Part shown: positions 9,077 to 17,165 of the stretch, piece by piece | How positions within the stretch are numbered: the stretch's first letter is position 1 | Layout: each line of letters opens with the position of its first letter | Assembly: GCF_011082085.1 (NCBI RefSeq) | Contig: NZ_CP041063.1 | Span: 2,232,001 to 2,296,000, forward strand | Direction of reading: 5' to 3' | DNA from: Bacillus sp. Cs-700 | GTDB taxonomy: Bacteria > Bacillota > Bacilli > Bacillales > Guptibacillaceae | DNA length: 64,000 nucleotides | The notes under the pieces: model-generated | Told to the model about the DNA's origin: nothing | Databases searched by the model: none | Seen by the model: only the letters and a program-made list of their open reading frames with translations | Translations under genes and position numbers: made by a program

Positions 9077-9637
9077 TTGATGAAATTTGATGCTTATATT
9101 CAACAATCAAAAGAGAATTGTGTAAATATACACGGTTTAAACCCAGAGGAGATTCCTTTTTTAAAGGTTTCTCTTGCAACGGAACAACTCGAGGCTCGAA
9201 AACGACAATTTGAGCCGATTCGACTCATCATTCAACAATTTATGAAGAAAATATTAGCATACACTTCCCAAACGCCAACTCTTGTCGTAGCGACCGACGG
9301 AGAAGGGTATGTCCTCGATATCCATGGCGATCAAAGGATAAATAAGATCGTGGAAGTGCTAGGTATTACAAAAGGCGTTCGTTTTGCCGAGAAGGACGTT
9401 GGAACAAATTCTGTTTCTCTTGCGCTCACGTATGGCGAACCCGTTCAATTGATCGGCAACGATCATTATCACCACTTTTTCAAAGAAATGGCGTGTTTTT
9501 CAGCTCCATTTTCTTACGGAGAAGCAAAAGGGACCATCTCTCTCATGACGACGAAAGATTATGCATCCCACTTTTATCTCGGATTATTGTCTTCAGCAGT
9601 CGATACAATCGAAAGAGAGATGAAGGTTCAGCTTTAA
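9077..9637 (+). CDS. GAF-type sensor module, N-terminal half of a split sensor kinase
   Basis: This 186-residue product resembles the N-terminal GAF-type sensory module found in AcoR/DhaR-like regulators. Its motifs are GTNSVSLAL followed by GEPVQLIGNDHYHHFF and a CFSAPF segment, then a helical linker ending IEREMKVQL. It has no output domain. The frame ends at a single TAA (9635-9637). The same reading frame then continues through a few codons into the PAS/histidine kinase at 9656. This looks like one sensor kinase of about 524 residues interrupted by a nonsense codon, or a recently split gene. The start ATG follows a GGGGAAAGG stretch. The ligand is unknown. Confidence 0.7.
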   Translation: MMKFDAYIQQSKENCVNIHGLNPEEIPFLKVSLATEQLEARKRQFEPIRLIIQQFMKKILAYTSQTPTLVVATDGEGYVLDIHGDQRINKIVEVLGITKGVRFAEKDVGTNSVSLALTYGEPVQLIGNDHYHHFFKEMACFSAPFSYGEAKGTISLMTTKDYASHFYLGLLSSAVDTIEREMKVQL

Positions 9638-9655
9638 AATGAGCGCTTTCACCTT

Positions 9656-10651
9656 ATGAATCAAGTATTAATGGGGGCTACCCCACTTGGCATCGTCATG
9701 ACTGACCAATTGGGAGAAATCCAAGAAATGAATGAAAGTGCAGAAAGGATAACCGGATTGCTTGAGTCTGAGTTGAAAGGCAAGAATATTAGCGTGATTC
9801 CGGAATTAGTAGTTCTAATCAGGCAAGTTCTAGAAGACAAAAACAAATTAGAAAACAAAGAAGTAGTCTTTTTACAAAGTGAAAAAACTTGCTTGTTAGA
9901 TGTAACGCCCTTGTTCGATCAGCTTGGTCAGTTTATTGGCGTTTTCGCCCAGTTTAGAGATATGCAATCCTATTACGATCTTCAAAAACGGGTCATTCAG
10001 TCCGAGAAACTGTCCGCGATTGGAAAATTGGGGGCAGGGTTTGCTCACGAAATTCGCAACCCATTGACTTCTATTATTGGATTAACGCAGCTAATGGAGG
10101 AGTTGCCTGTCCAGAAACAGCGGGAACATCGCAAAATTATTCAGTCCGAACTTGAACGCCTGCGTCATCTTGTTGACCAATTCGTGATGTTAGGAAAAGC
10201 CCCGGCAAGTCAAAGAAAGCCAGAAAACCTCCAGAAAATAATTCAGGAAACGGTGTGCTTAATGAAGAGCTATGCCCGTGCACATCAAGTGAACCTTCAT
10301 TACCAGACTGGCATGTCGGACCCTATCGTTTCGATCGATCGCTTTCAAATCAAACAAGTTCTAATTAACTTTATCAAAAATGCGATTGAAGCCCAGCCAG
10401 ATGGTGGAAACATTCGGATCTCAATCTTCCCTAACACGTCGACTGTGACGGTGAAGATCATAGACGCTGGGCCCGGTATGTCACAACAAATACTGGATCA
10501 GCTAGGTTCGCCTTTTATGAGTACAAAAGAAGATGGACTCGGAATGGGACTAGCCATTAGCCTAGATCTCATTAAAGCCCATCAAGGGACATATACGATT
10601 CACTCCAAAGAAGGTGAAGGAACGACGGTAGAGTTTACACTTCCGCTGTAA
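9656..10651 (+). CDS. PAS-domain histidine kinase, C-terminal half of a split sensor kinase
   Basis: The product has a PAS domain (about residues 5-105, ATPLGIVMTD...), a HisKA dimerisation domain with the phospho-acceptor His in GFAHEIRNPLTS, and a HATPase domain with N-box NFIKNAIEA, G1 DAGPGM and G2 GLGMGLAI. It resembles the soluble NtrB/KinA-like kinases of bacilli and has no membrane segment. No ribosome binding site precedes this ATG. It lies in the same frame as the GAF module 18 bases upstream, separated only by one TAA. Unless that stop is read through or is an error, expression would depend on weak reinitiation. No response regulator is adjacent. Confidence 0.75.
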   Translation: MNQVLMGATPLGIVMTDQLGEIQEMNESAERITGLLESELKGKNISVIPELVVLIRQVLEDKNKLENKEVVFLQSEKTCLLDVTPLFDQLGQFIGVFAQFRDMQSYYDLQKRVIQSEKLSAIGKLGAGFAHEIRNPLTSIIGLTQLMEELPVQKQREHRKIIQSELERLRHLVDQFVMLGKAPASQRKPENLQKIIQETVCLMKSYARAHQVNLHYQTGMSDPIVSIDRFQIKQVLINFIKNAIEAQPDGGNIRISIFPNTSTVTVKIIDAGPGMSQQILDQLGSPFMSTKEDGLGMGLAISLDLIKAHQGTYTIHSKEGEGTTVEFTLPL

Positions 10652-10682
10652 TGCCAATGATGTTGCCTATCTTTAACATAGC

Positions 10683-10718
10683 AAAAAAACCAGGTGGGCT
10701 AACTCACCTGGTTTTTTT
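10683..10718. terminator. Bidirectional terminator
   Basis: A perfect 14-bp inverted repeat, AAAAAAACCAGGTG with its complement, has A/T runs on both sides. It lies between the convergent kinase and DUF2207 genes. Confidence 0.85.
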
Positions 10719-10730
10719 GCGCATTCTTTT

Positions 10731-12365
10731 TTAAAAAGCCCCAGATCCTCCTCCCCCACCACCTGCGCCTGATCCCCCGCCTCCGCCAGCGGTACCAGCG
10801 GCGGATACGGCAGTGGTCTGATCAGCTTTCTCAAAGCCTGATTGAAATGTTTCCGCTAGGAGAAGGTAAATCATCCATTCATTACTTTGTGAGGAAGTAG
10901 CAAAGCTAGCAGACATTTTTCGCTTTCCTGCTCCGATTTGATAGAGAAGAGCTGGAACTTGCTCATCTTCATCCCACGATTTCCATTGATCGCTCACCTT
11001 CAATGGTGTCAATGTTTCCATGATTCTTCTTCCCTTTTCATTTAACGGTCGATACGCAATGGAAAAGATGAGAAAGAAGAGAAATAGTAAAATGACTGAA
11101 AACATCCAGAGAAAGAGACCATGGTAAGCAAACAAAAAGATACTGATGAAGGACAGGAGTGCGGATAACCCTGAAATCGATCGGGTCTTCGCTGCTTTTT
11201 CAGTTAAATCAGACTGCTTCACTTCTCTCTTTACCGCTTCCTTCCATGCGGAGAAGCTCCCTTGGAATTTTTCATGGTTTTTCTTCTCTTTCACATAGCT
11301 GTCCAGATCATCAACATGAAAAGTCGTATCATCGGCTATTTCATCAAACAACCATTCAATTAATCTCGTTTCATGCCTAAAATCCGTCTCTCTACTTACA
11401 AGTTCAAATTCTTCATCTGAAACCTTCTTGATGTTCCCTTTTCGAACGAGTTCAAGCATGGAAGCGATAATCGCTGATGCTTTAAGATTTCCGCCTGTAA
11501 ATAAAAGAGTCGCAGGCAGGCTCATTTCCGTATCTGGAAAGCGCCCATTTCCGCTAAGCTGCCGTTCAATTTCAATTCCGGTCAACCTCTTTCTTCTGAT
11601 GGATTGAACGATCAACCCCACTACAATTAGAAGCAATCCACTAACAATTACAGGGGCAACTCCACCCCATTGCTCTCTCGCTTCCAGTTTTGCGGCTACT
11701 TCTGCATCCATCTTCTCCTTTTCCTCAAGTATGTTATCGAGCATCGGCTTTTCAGCTGTCAAAGGGGCTTCTGAAAAAAGAGAGGCATCATAAGCAACGC
11801 GAATATCTCCTTTTTCCTCACTCGATACTTCCCCAAGGTTGAAAACGACTGTCCCCTCATCAATTGTTTCGACAGTCTCATAGGCTTCATCATATCCGTA
11901 TGCTGCCTTCACATCAGTAGGTTTAGGAGGGACAACCGTGATCCGCATATTTTCATAGGTTGTTTCATTGCTATCATCGAAAAAAGGATAATAAAACTGG
12001 GCAACATCTTCAAACCGTTCCACACCTTGACGCACGGTGTAAGAGAGATCTATCGTGACAGTTTCATCTGATCCTCCTCGGAAAACTTTGTACAGATTCC
12101 CCTCCTTCTTCACTTTAAGCTTTTCACCATCTTCAGAAGCTTGGACATTATGAATAGTCGAATTCTCTTTCGAGATAAGTGTCCTTGTAATGCCGTTAAA
12201 ATCTCCTTCAAATTCATACGTGTGGGTTTCGTTTACATCAACCTGACCGTCCTTGTGCAATTCGGCATTGATATCCGTCGATTTAATCGAAAACTCAACA
12301 GCCCATACATGCGTTGGAATAAACAAAATTAGAAGTAAGACACATACACTTAGCACCTTTTTCAT
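10731..12365 (-). CDS. DUF2207 membrane protein
   Basis: This 544-residue protein fits the DUF2207 family. A signal peptide (about 1-22) is followed by an extracytoplasmic beta-rich domain (about 25-200), a membrane helix near residue 240, a cytoplasmic part, two more helices around 400-440, and a glycine/serine-rich tail of the GGGGGSGAGG type. The Gly-rich tail and overall length are typical of the family. The function of DUF2207 proteins is not established, so only a membrane role can be claimed. It appears monocistronic, starting at an ATG after AGAAGGTTGATCCT and ending beside the shared terminator. Confidence 0.8.
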   Translation of the reverse strand: MKKVLSVCVLLLILFIPTHVWAVEFSIKSTDINAELHKDGQVDVNETHTYEFEGDFNGITRTLISKENSTIHNVQASEDGEKLKVKKEGNLYKVFRGGSDETVTIDLSYTVRQGVERFEDVAQFYYPFFDDSNETTYENMRITVVPPKPTDVKAAYGYDEAYETVETIDEGTVVFNLGEVSSEEKGDIRVAYDASLFSEAPLTAEKPMLDNILEEKEKMDAEVAAKLEAREQWGGVAPVIVSGLLLIVVGLIVQSIRRKRLTGIEIERQLSGNGRFPDTEMSLPATLLFTGGNLKASAIIASMLELVRKGNIKKVSDEEFELVSRETDFRHETRLIEWLFDEIADDTTFHVDDLDSYVKEKKNHEKFQGSFSAWKEAVKREVKQSDLTEKAAKTRSISGLSALLSFISIFLFAYHGLFLWMFSVILLFLFFLIFSIAYRPLNEKGRRIMETLTPLKVSDQWKSWDEDEQVPALLYQIGAGKRKMSASFATSSQSNEWMIYLLLAETFQSGFEKADQTTAVSAAGTAGGGGGSGAGGGGGGSGAF

Positions 12366-12486
12366 AGGATCAACCTTCTTTCGAGTACATTTACAACTTT
12401 ATATACGATTAAAAAAGGTAAAAGTTACAAGTGAATAACTCACCAACAGAAAATTTGATTTAACGTGATCGTCACATTAATTTTAA

Positions 12487-12525
12487 TGCAAACGGTTGCG
12501 TAAACGTTGTCAGCTGGTATATACT
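12487..12525 (+). promoter_or_regulatory. Candidate promoter with overlapping LacI-type operator
   Basis: The palindrome-like TGCAAACGGTTGCG (12487-12500) overlaps a possible -35 element TTGCGT (12496-12501), which lies 18 bases before TATACT (12520-12525). It is about 245 bases upstream of the MFS gene. The operator type fits MalR/CcpA-like LacI-family repressors. Confidence 0.45.
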
Positions 12526-12696
12526 ATTCAAGGAAAACGCTTTATCAGTTTAACGAAGTATCCCTTTAGTACTTCACTTGAAACTACATAGTTTTGGAGC
12601 GTGATCATTGCCATTAAAGCAATCCTATTATGAAACATGTCGATCAGCAGCTGTTCGCAACTACCTGCGAGTGCAGCATTTATTTTTCTATTTATG

Positions 12697-12710
12697 TGCA
12701 AGCGATTGCA
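12697..12710 (+). promoter_or_regulatory. Second LacI/CcpA-type operator before the MFS gene
   Basis: TGCAAGCGATTGCA is a near-perfect palindrome resembling cre/MalR-type operators. It lies 60 bases before the start of the sugar transporter and matches the upstream operator at 12487. Together they suggest looping or dual control by a LacI-family protein. Confidence 0.5.
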
Positions 12711-12770
12711 TTATTTTCACATTTTCATAGCTTATTAACTTCAAAATCGATCTATACATAGGAGGACATC

Positions 12771-14129
12771 ATGTTACAAGAACAAGTCGCCACAACCAGC
12801 GAAAAACGGTATCAAAAAGAATTACCCGCTCTGCCTCTCACAACAATTTGGTTAATTAGTTTCGGTTTTTTAGGTGTTCAGATGGCCTTCTCATTGCAAA
12901 GTGCAAACATGGGACGAATTTTCCAAACACTTGGAGCCGATCCTCATAATCTCGGATTGTTCTTTATCTTACCACCACTCGCAGGACTAATCGTCCAACC
13001 GTTAGTTGGTTATTTCTCAGACAAGACCTGGATTCCAGGGCTTGGACGACGAATTCCTTATCTACTCGTCGGCGCTGTTGTTGCGGTCATTGTGATGTGT
13101 CTCTTGCCTAACTCTGGTAGTTTCGGATTTACGGCAGTGACAGCCATGACGTTTGGCGCGATTGCCATTCTGTTTATGGATGTCTCATCAAACATGGCGA
13201 TGCAGCCTTTTAAAATGATGGTTGGGGATATGGTAAACAAAGAACAAAAAGGATTTGCCTATTCGATCCAAAGTTTTCTATCAAATAGTGGTGCTGTATT
13301 GGCGAGTATTTTTCCTTTTGCATTAACACTTCTTGGTGTATCAAATAGTGCACCAAAAGGGGTTATCCCACAATCCGTCGTCATTTCTTTTTATGCCGGC
13401 GCAGGTGTTTTAATCATTTGTAGTCTCGTTACCGTATTGAAAGTTAAAGAGTATACACCAGATGAGTTTGCCGTTTATCACGGCATTACGAAAGAATCAA
13501 CGAAAGAAAAAGTAAACATTTTCAAATTACTTGGGAGCGCTCCAAAAGTATTTTGGACCGTTACCCTCGTTCAACTATTTTGCTGGATGGGTTTTCAATA
13601 CTTGTGGACGTATGGCACAGGAGCCATTGCATTAAACGTTTGGAACACGAGCGATCCTTCTAGTGCAGCTTATCAAGATGCCGGGAACTGGTTTGGAATT
13701 CTAACAGCGGTTCAGTCGATTGGCGCAGTACTCTGGTCTCTCGCCTTATCTCGAATTCCAAATAACTCACGCAAATTCTACTACTCGATTAGCTTATTGC
13801 TAGGGGGAATCGGATTTGGATCTGTCTTCTTCGTTCACAATCAGTGGGCACTCGTTATTTCCTTTACGTTAATCGGAATCGCTTGGGCAGCGATGATGAC
13901 TTTCCCATTTACAATCCTAACGAACGCGCTGAAAGGCAAAAACATGGGTACATACCTTGGGCTGTTTAACGGGAGTATTTGTTTGCCACAAATTATCGCG
14001 TCATGCTTAAGCTTTGTCCTGTTCCCTTTGATCGGCTCTTCTATGCCGTTTATGATCCTGCTTTCAGGTGTGTTCCTTGTGGTTGGGGCGTTGTCTGTAC
14101 CTGTTATTAAAGAGACGTATGCTAAGTAA
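12771..14129 (+). CDS. MFS/GPH-type sugar transporter (SLC45/MalY-like)
   Basis: A 452-residue membrane protein with about 12 hydrophobic helices. It has the N-terminal SANMGRIFQTLGADPH region and the loop motif GYFSDKTWIPGLGRRIPY, typical of the sucrose/maltose proton symporter family (SLC45, Caulobacter MalY). It probably imports a disaccharide such as maltose or sucrose together with protons; the exact sugar is inferred only. It stands alone with two LacI-type operators upstream and a terminator downstream. A decayed fragment of a paralogue lies at about 27789-27883. The start ATG is preceded by AGGAGGACATC. Confidence 0.8.
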   Translation: MLQEQVATTSEKRYQKELPALPLTTIWLISFGFLGVQMAFSLQSANMGRIFQTLGADPHNLGLFFILPPLAGLIVQPLVGYFSDKTWIPGLGRRIPYLLVGAVVAVIVMCLLPNSGSFGFTAVTAMTFGAIAILFMDVSSNMAMQPFKMMVGDMVNKEQKGFAYSIQSFLSNSGAVLASIFPFALTLLGVSNSAPKGVIPQSVVISFYAGAGVLIICSLVTVLKVKEYTPDEFAVYHGITKESTKEKVNIFKLLGSAPKVFWTVTLVQLFCWMGFQYLWTYGTGAIALNVWNTSDPSSAAYQDAGNWFGILTAVQSIGAVLWSLALSRIPNNSRKFYYSISLLLGGIGFGSVFFVHNQWALVISFTLIGIAWAAMMTFPFTILTNALKGKNMGTYLGLFNGSICLPQIIASCLSFVLFPLIGSSMPFMILLSGVFLVVGALSVPVIKETYAK

Positions 14130-14187
14130 GAGAACGGAACTTAGAACTAGCAAGACGAAGTAGTCAATTTTCATACTTAAACATAGA

Positions 14188-14217
14188 GACACACCAGAAC
14201 GCTTCTGGTGTGTCTTT
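14188..14217 (+). terminator. Terminator of the MFS gene
   Basis: A perfect 12-bp hairpin (GACACACCAGAA, three-base loop) is followed by TTTAAT. Confidence 0.75.
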
Positions 14218-14385
14218 AATTATGATTACAATACTTACAAGTTATTATTGTAATAAACGGAGCACTGCTGCCTAGTTTAGCGTGAACAACCCATTCTATA
14301 CATGAAGAACAATAAAAACTTAAACACTTTTCAAAATTATGGTACTTTAATCATATTACAGTTTTTATAGTAAGGAGGGAACGTT

Positions 14386-14718
14386 CTGTCTATTTATAGT
14401 CAAATGTTGAAAGGTCTACTAGAAGGAAGTATCCTTTCGTTAATTTCCAAAAAGGATACTTATGGATACGAATTGCTTGAAAAGCTAAGAGAAGGGGGAT
14501 TTCTTCATGTAAGCGACGGCACTATTTATCCATTACTTTTAAGATTAGAAAAAGAAAAACTAATAGAAAGCTATACTCGTCCTTTCGAAACAGGGCCAAG
14601 AAGAAAGTATTATTTCATTACCGAAGAAGGTTTACTAGCTTTAAAAGAAATACAGGATTATTGGAAAGACTTGAAGAAATCCGTGAATTTGTTCATGGAA
14701 AATGAAGAGGTGAAATGA
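14386..14718 (+). CDS. PadR-family transcriptional regulator, probable CTG start
   Basis: This is a winged-helix PadR regulator. Its motifs are TYGYEL, SDGTIYPLLLRLE and GPRRKYYFITEEG. The first in-frame ATG (14404) is 25 bases from AAGGAGGG, too far. An in-frame CTG at 14386 is seven bases from that site and gives the N terminus (M)SIYSQMLKGLLEG, a typical PadR beginning. I therefore call a non-canonical CTG start (110 residues). The stop overlaps the start of the next gene. PadR proteins often repress drug or antimicrobial-peptide efflux operons, which fits the ABC exporter genes that follow. Confidence 0.75.
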   Translation: MSIYSQMLKGLLEGSILSLISKKDTYGYELLEKLREGGFLHVSDGTIYPLLLRLEKEKLIESYTRPFETGPRRKYYFITEEGLLALKEIQDYWKDLKKSVNLFMENEEVK

Positions 14719-15224
14719 TGAATAGTATTCAAAGGGACAAATTTACATTATCAAAAAATAATCGAGATAAATATAACGAGTTTTGTTTATTTGTAAATAG
14801 TAGCAATATCAATACAGAAGACAAAAATAAATTAAAAGATGAAATTTTAGACCATCTCATTGAAGGCGAAAAACACGGCAAAACATTTGATGATTTATTT
14901 AGTGAAAATCCAAGAGAATACTCCCAACAACTAATCGAAATGCTACCTAAAGCAACTTTTAAAACAAAAGTGAGTTTCTTCTTAATCGTTATCTTTATAT
15001 CAATTATTATTAGTATACCTATCATGATTTTCAGCGATTCAACTTCGGAATTTTTATTTACTCTAGTATCCTTCCCATTATTGGCAGGGGTTTTGTCACT
15101 TTTTTGTTTCCGTATATTTAAAGGTACGGTTTTCAAGAATTCTTTTAACTATATAATTGCCATTATCTTAGTGATTCAATTAATATCGATCGTCTATGTT
15201 TATTTCAAAAATGCTATCATATAA
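14715..15224 (+). CDS. Small membrane protein paired with PadR
   Basis: The 169-residue product has a soluble N-terminal helical domain (about 1-85; NKLKDEILDHLIEGEKHGK resembles the HAAS domain found beside PadR regulators). Three to four membrane helices follow, from about residue 90 to the end. Such proteins commonly occur next to PadR genes and may act as partners or sensors; no enzymatic motif is visible. Its ATG overlaps the PadR stop codon, so the two are translationally coupled. Confidence 0.65.
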   Translation: MMNSIQRDKFTLSKNNRDKYNEFCLFVNSSNINTEDKNKLKDEILDHLIEGEKHGKTFDDLFSENPREYSQQLIEMLPKATFKTKVSFFLIVIFISIIISIPIMIFSDSTSEFLFTLVSFPLLAGVLSLFCFRIFKGTVFKNSFNYIIAIILVIQLISIVYVYFKNAII

Positions 15225-15304
15225 GAGTTTGCAAATATTTTACCCAGTTAATCACGAAACCCCTCCTCTTATGTAAATCCTATAGTAAATTCCATTCTTA
15301 TTTT

Positions 15305-15321
15305 TATATGATACTCATATA
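15305..15321 (+). promoter_or_regulatory. Palindrome, candidate PadR operator
   Basis: TATATGA TAC TCATATA has 7-bp arms around a three-base spacer, 31 bases before the exporter operon's first ATG. PadR operators are short AT-rich palindromes, and the PadR gene lies just upstream. Binding is inference. Confidence 0.45.
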
Positions 15322-15351
15322 AGGCTTGTATAACAAAGGTGGGATTTACAT

Positions 15352-16473
15352 ATGAAAAAGAAGATAATTTTAGGTAGTGTTACTGTCGGAATTCTCAGTT
15401 TGGTTCTAATTAACTTATTTATTTTTCAAGGTGATCAAGAGACAACTGTAAAAGCTGAAGAAGAAACATATATCGTAGAGGAAAAACGTTTAACCGATGT
15501 TATTAACGTCGGTGGTGAGGTAAAGCCAAAAAATCAGGAAACTTATTATATTGACTCATCTATAGGAACTTTAAAGGAGATATTAGTTGATGACGGTGAG
15601 GAAATCGAAATTGGAAGTCCTTTGTATTCTTATGAAAACCCTAAATTATTAGATCAGTTGGAACGAGCTAAGTTATCAAAAAGTCGTGCTCTTATTCAAT
15701 TAGAACAATTAAACAGTCAGGAAGATAAATTAAATGAAGAGTCTAATGATTATGAAGGGGAATTTACTCCCAACGCAATAGGTGTAGATGAAGAATCGAT
15801 CAAATTTGATCGAAGATTAGCAAATTTAGACTACAAAGAAGCAGAATTAGAAATTTCATCTTTACATAAAGAAATAAATGAACTGACTATCCATAGCGAA
15901 ATGAAAGGCATCGTCAAAATAGTTGGGAATGATCTCTCACTTGGGTCTCCAAATAGCACTGTCCCCCTTGTAACTGTTGTGTCTGAAGGAGAGTATTTGG
16001 TTTATGGTAAACTTCCCGAATATGATTCTCCATTAGTTACCCCTGGAATGAAAGTTAAAATTAAAGCAAAGGCAGTGCCTGATAAAGTCTATGAGGGTGA
16101 AATTGTAAGTGTTTCCTCCTTACCTGATAATTTATCAGAAGGGGAAGATTCTTCTGGTAATAAGGAGTCCATGTACACCTATAAAGCAAAATTTAAAACC
16201 TCTCCAAAAGAAATGAAATCTGGATACTCTGTAAATATCGAAGTTCAGATAGACCGAAAAGATAAACAACCTATTATCCCTATAGAAAGCATCGAAACAG
16301 ATGAAAAGGGAGAATATATCTTCTTGAAAAAAAGTGAAGAAAATATAGAAAAGACCTATATTGAAGCCGGCGTCATTAATGGAGGATACAGGGAAGTATT
16401 AAATGGACTTAAAGTTGGAGATGAAATTCTTGCTTCAGTTGAGTCTGATTTAGAAAGTGATAAGAGCAAATGA
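15352..16473 (+). CDS. ABC exporter membrane-fusion/adaptor subunit (MacA/YknX-like)
   Basis: A 373-residue HlyD/MacA-type adaptor. It has one N-terminal membrane anchor (about 5-26), a lipoyl/barrel-sandwich half near 60-90, a short coiled-coil hairpin (about 100-180), the second lipoyl half with MKGIVKIVGNDLSLG, and a beta-barrel domain. It should sit on the outer face of the membrane and work with the ATPase and permease that follow (stop and start overlap by four bases). The trio resembles B. subtilis YknXYZ, which protects against the SdpC toxin. It also matches the accessory ABC immunity sets (EFGH) of circular bacteriocin loci such as AS-48. The bacteriocin cluster begins 0.6 kb downstream on the other strand. 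Confidence 0.8.
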   Translation: MKKKIILGSVTVGILSLVLINLFIFQGDQETTVKAEEETYIVEEKRLTDVINVGGEVKPKNQETYYIDSSIGTLKEILVDDGEEIEIGSPLYSYENPKLLDQLERAKLSKSRALIQLEQLNSQEDKLNEESNDYEGEFTPNAIGVDEESIKFDRRLANLDYKEAELEISSLHKEINELTIHSEMKGIVKIVGNDLSLGSPNSTVPLVTVVSEGEYLVYGKLPEYDSPLVTPGMKVKIKAKAVPDKVYEGEIVSVSSLPDNLSEGEDSSGNKESMYTYKAKFKTSPKEMKSGYSVNIEVQIDRKDKQPIIPIESIETDEKGEYIFLKKSEENIEKTYIEAGVINGGYREVLNGLKVGDEILASVESDLESDKSK

Positions 16474-17165
16474 TTAAATTGGAGAGTGTAAATAAAACCT
16501 ATAAAGTCGGAAATGTGGACGTCCCCATTCTAAAAGACATAGATTTATCCATTGATAAAGGGGAATACGCTTCAATTATGGGGCCTTCTGGTTCCGGAAA
16601 GTCCACTTTAATGAATATTATCGGGATCTTAGATCGTCCAACTCGAGGTCACTATCTATTTAATGAAGAAAATATAAAAAACAAAAATCAAAAAACACTA
16701 GCTAGTTTGCGAAATCAATCAATTGGATTCGTGTTCCAAAGCTTTCATTTGCTACCTAGAATAACAGCAGTCGAAAATGTTGAGTTGCCATTAATCTATG
16801 GTGGTTATAAAAGCAGTGATAGAAGAGAAAAAGCAATTTATGCTCTAGAAAAAGTAGGGTTAGTTGATCATATGAAGCAATATCCTAATCAACTTTCAGG
16901 AGGGCAAAAACAAAGAGTTGCCATTGCTCGTGCAATTATTAATGAACCTTTATTAATATTGGCAGACGAGCCAACAGGTGCTTTAGATACAAAGACTGGC
17001 GAAAAAATAATGGAGATATTCACCCAATTTAATAAAGAAGGTCACACAGTTGTATTAATTACTCATGAATTAGAAATAGCTCACTGCGCAAACCGGATAA
17101 TAAATATTAGAGATGGGAAAATAGCAGAAGATCGGAGGCTATCTTACGATGAATTTTTGGGATAG
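16470..17165 (+). CDS. ABC exporter ATPase (MacB/YknY/LolD-like)
   Basis: A 231-residue ATP-binding subunit with Walker [11 protein letters not shown]-loop QSFHLLPRI, signature LSGGQKQR, Walker [13 protein letters not shown] and the switch His in LITHE. It belongs to the MacB/LolD branch that powers extraction or export of peptides and lipids rather than import. It overlaps the adaptor gene by four bases and the permease gene by 17, so all three are made together. Accessory immunity to the neighbouring bacteriocin is an inference from context. Confidence 0.85.
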   Translation: MIKLESVNKTYKVGNVDVPILKDIDLSIDKGEYASIMGPSGSGKSTLMNIIGILDRPTRGHYLFNEENIKNKNQKTLASLRNQSIGFVFQSFHLLPRITAVENVELPLIYGGYKSSDRREKAIYALEKVGLVDHMKQYPNQLSGGQKQRVAIARAIINEPLLILADEPTGALDTKTGEKIMEIFTQFNKEGHTVVLITHELEIAHCANRIINIRDGKIAEDRRLSYDEFLG

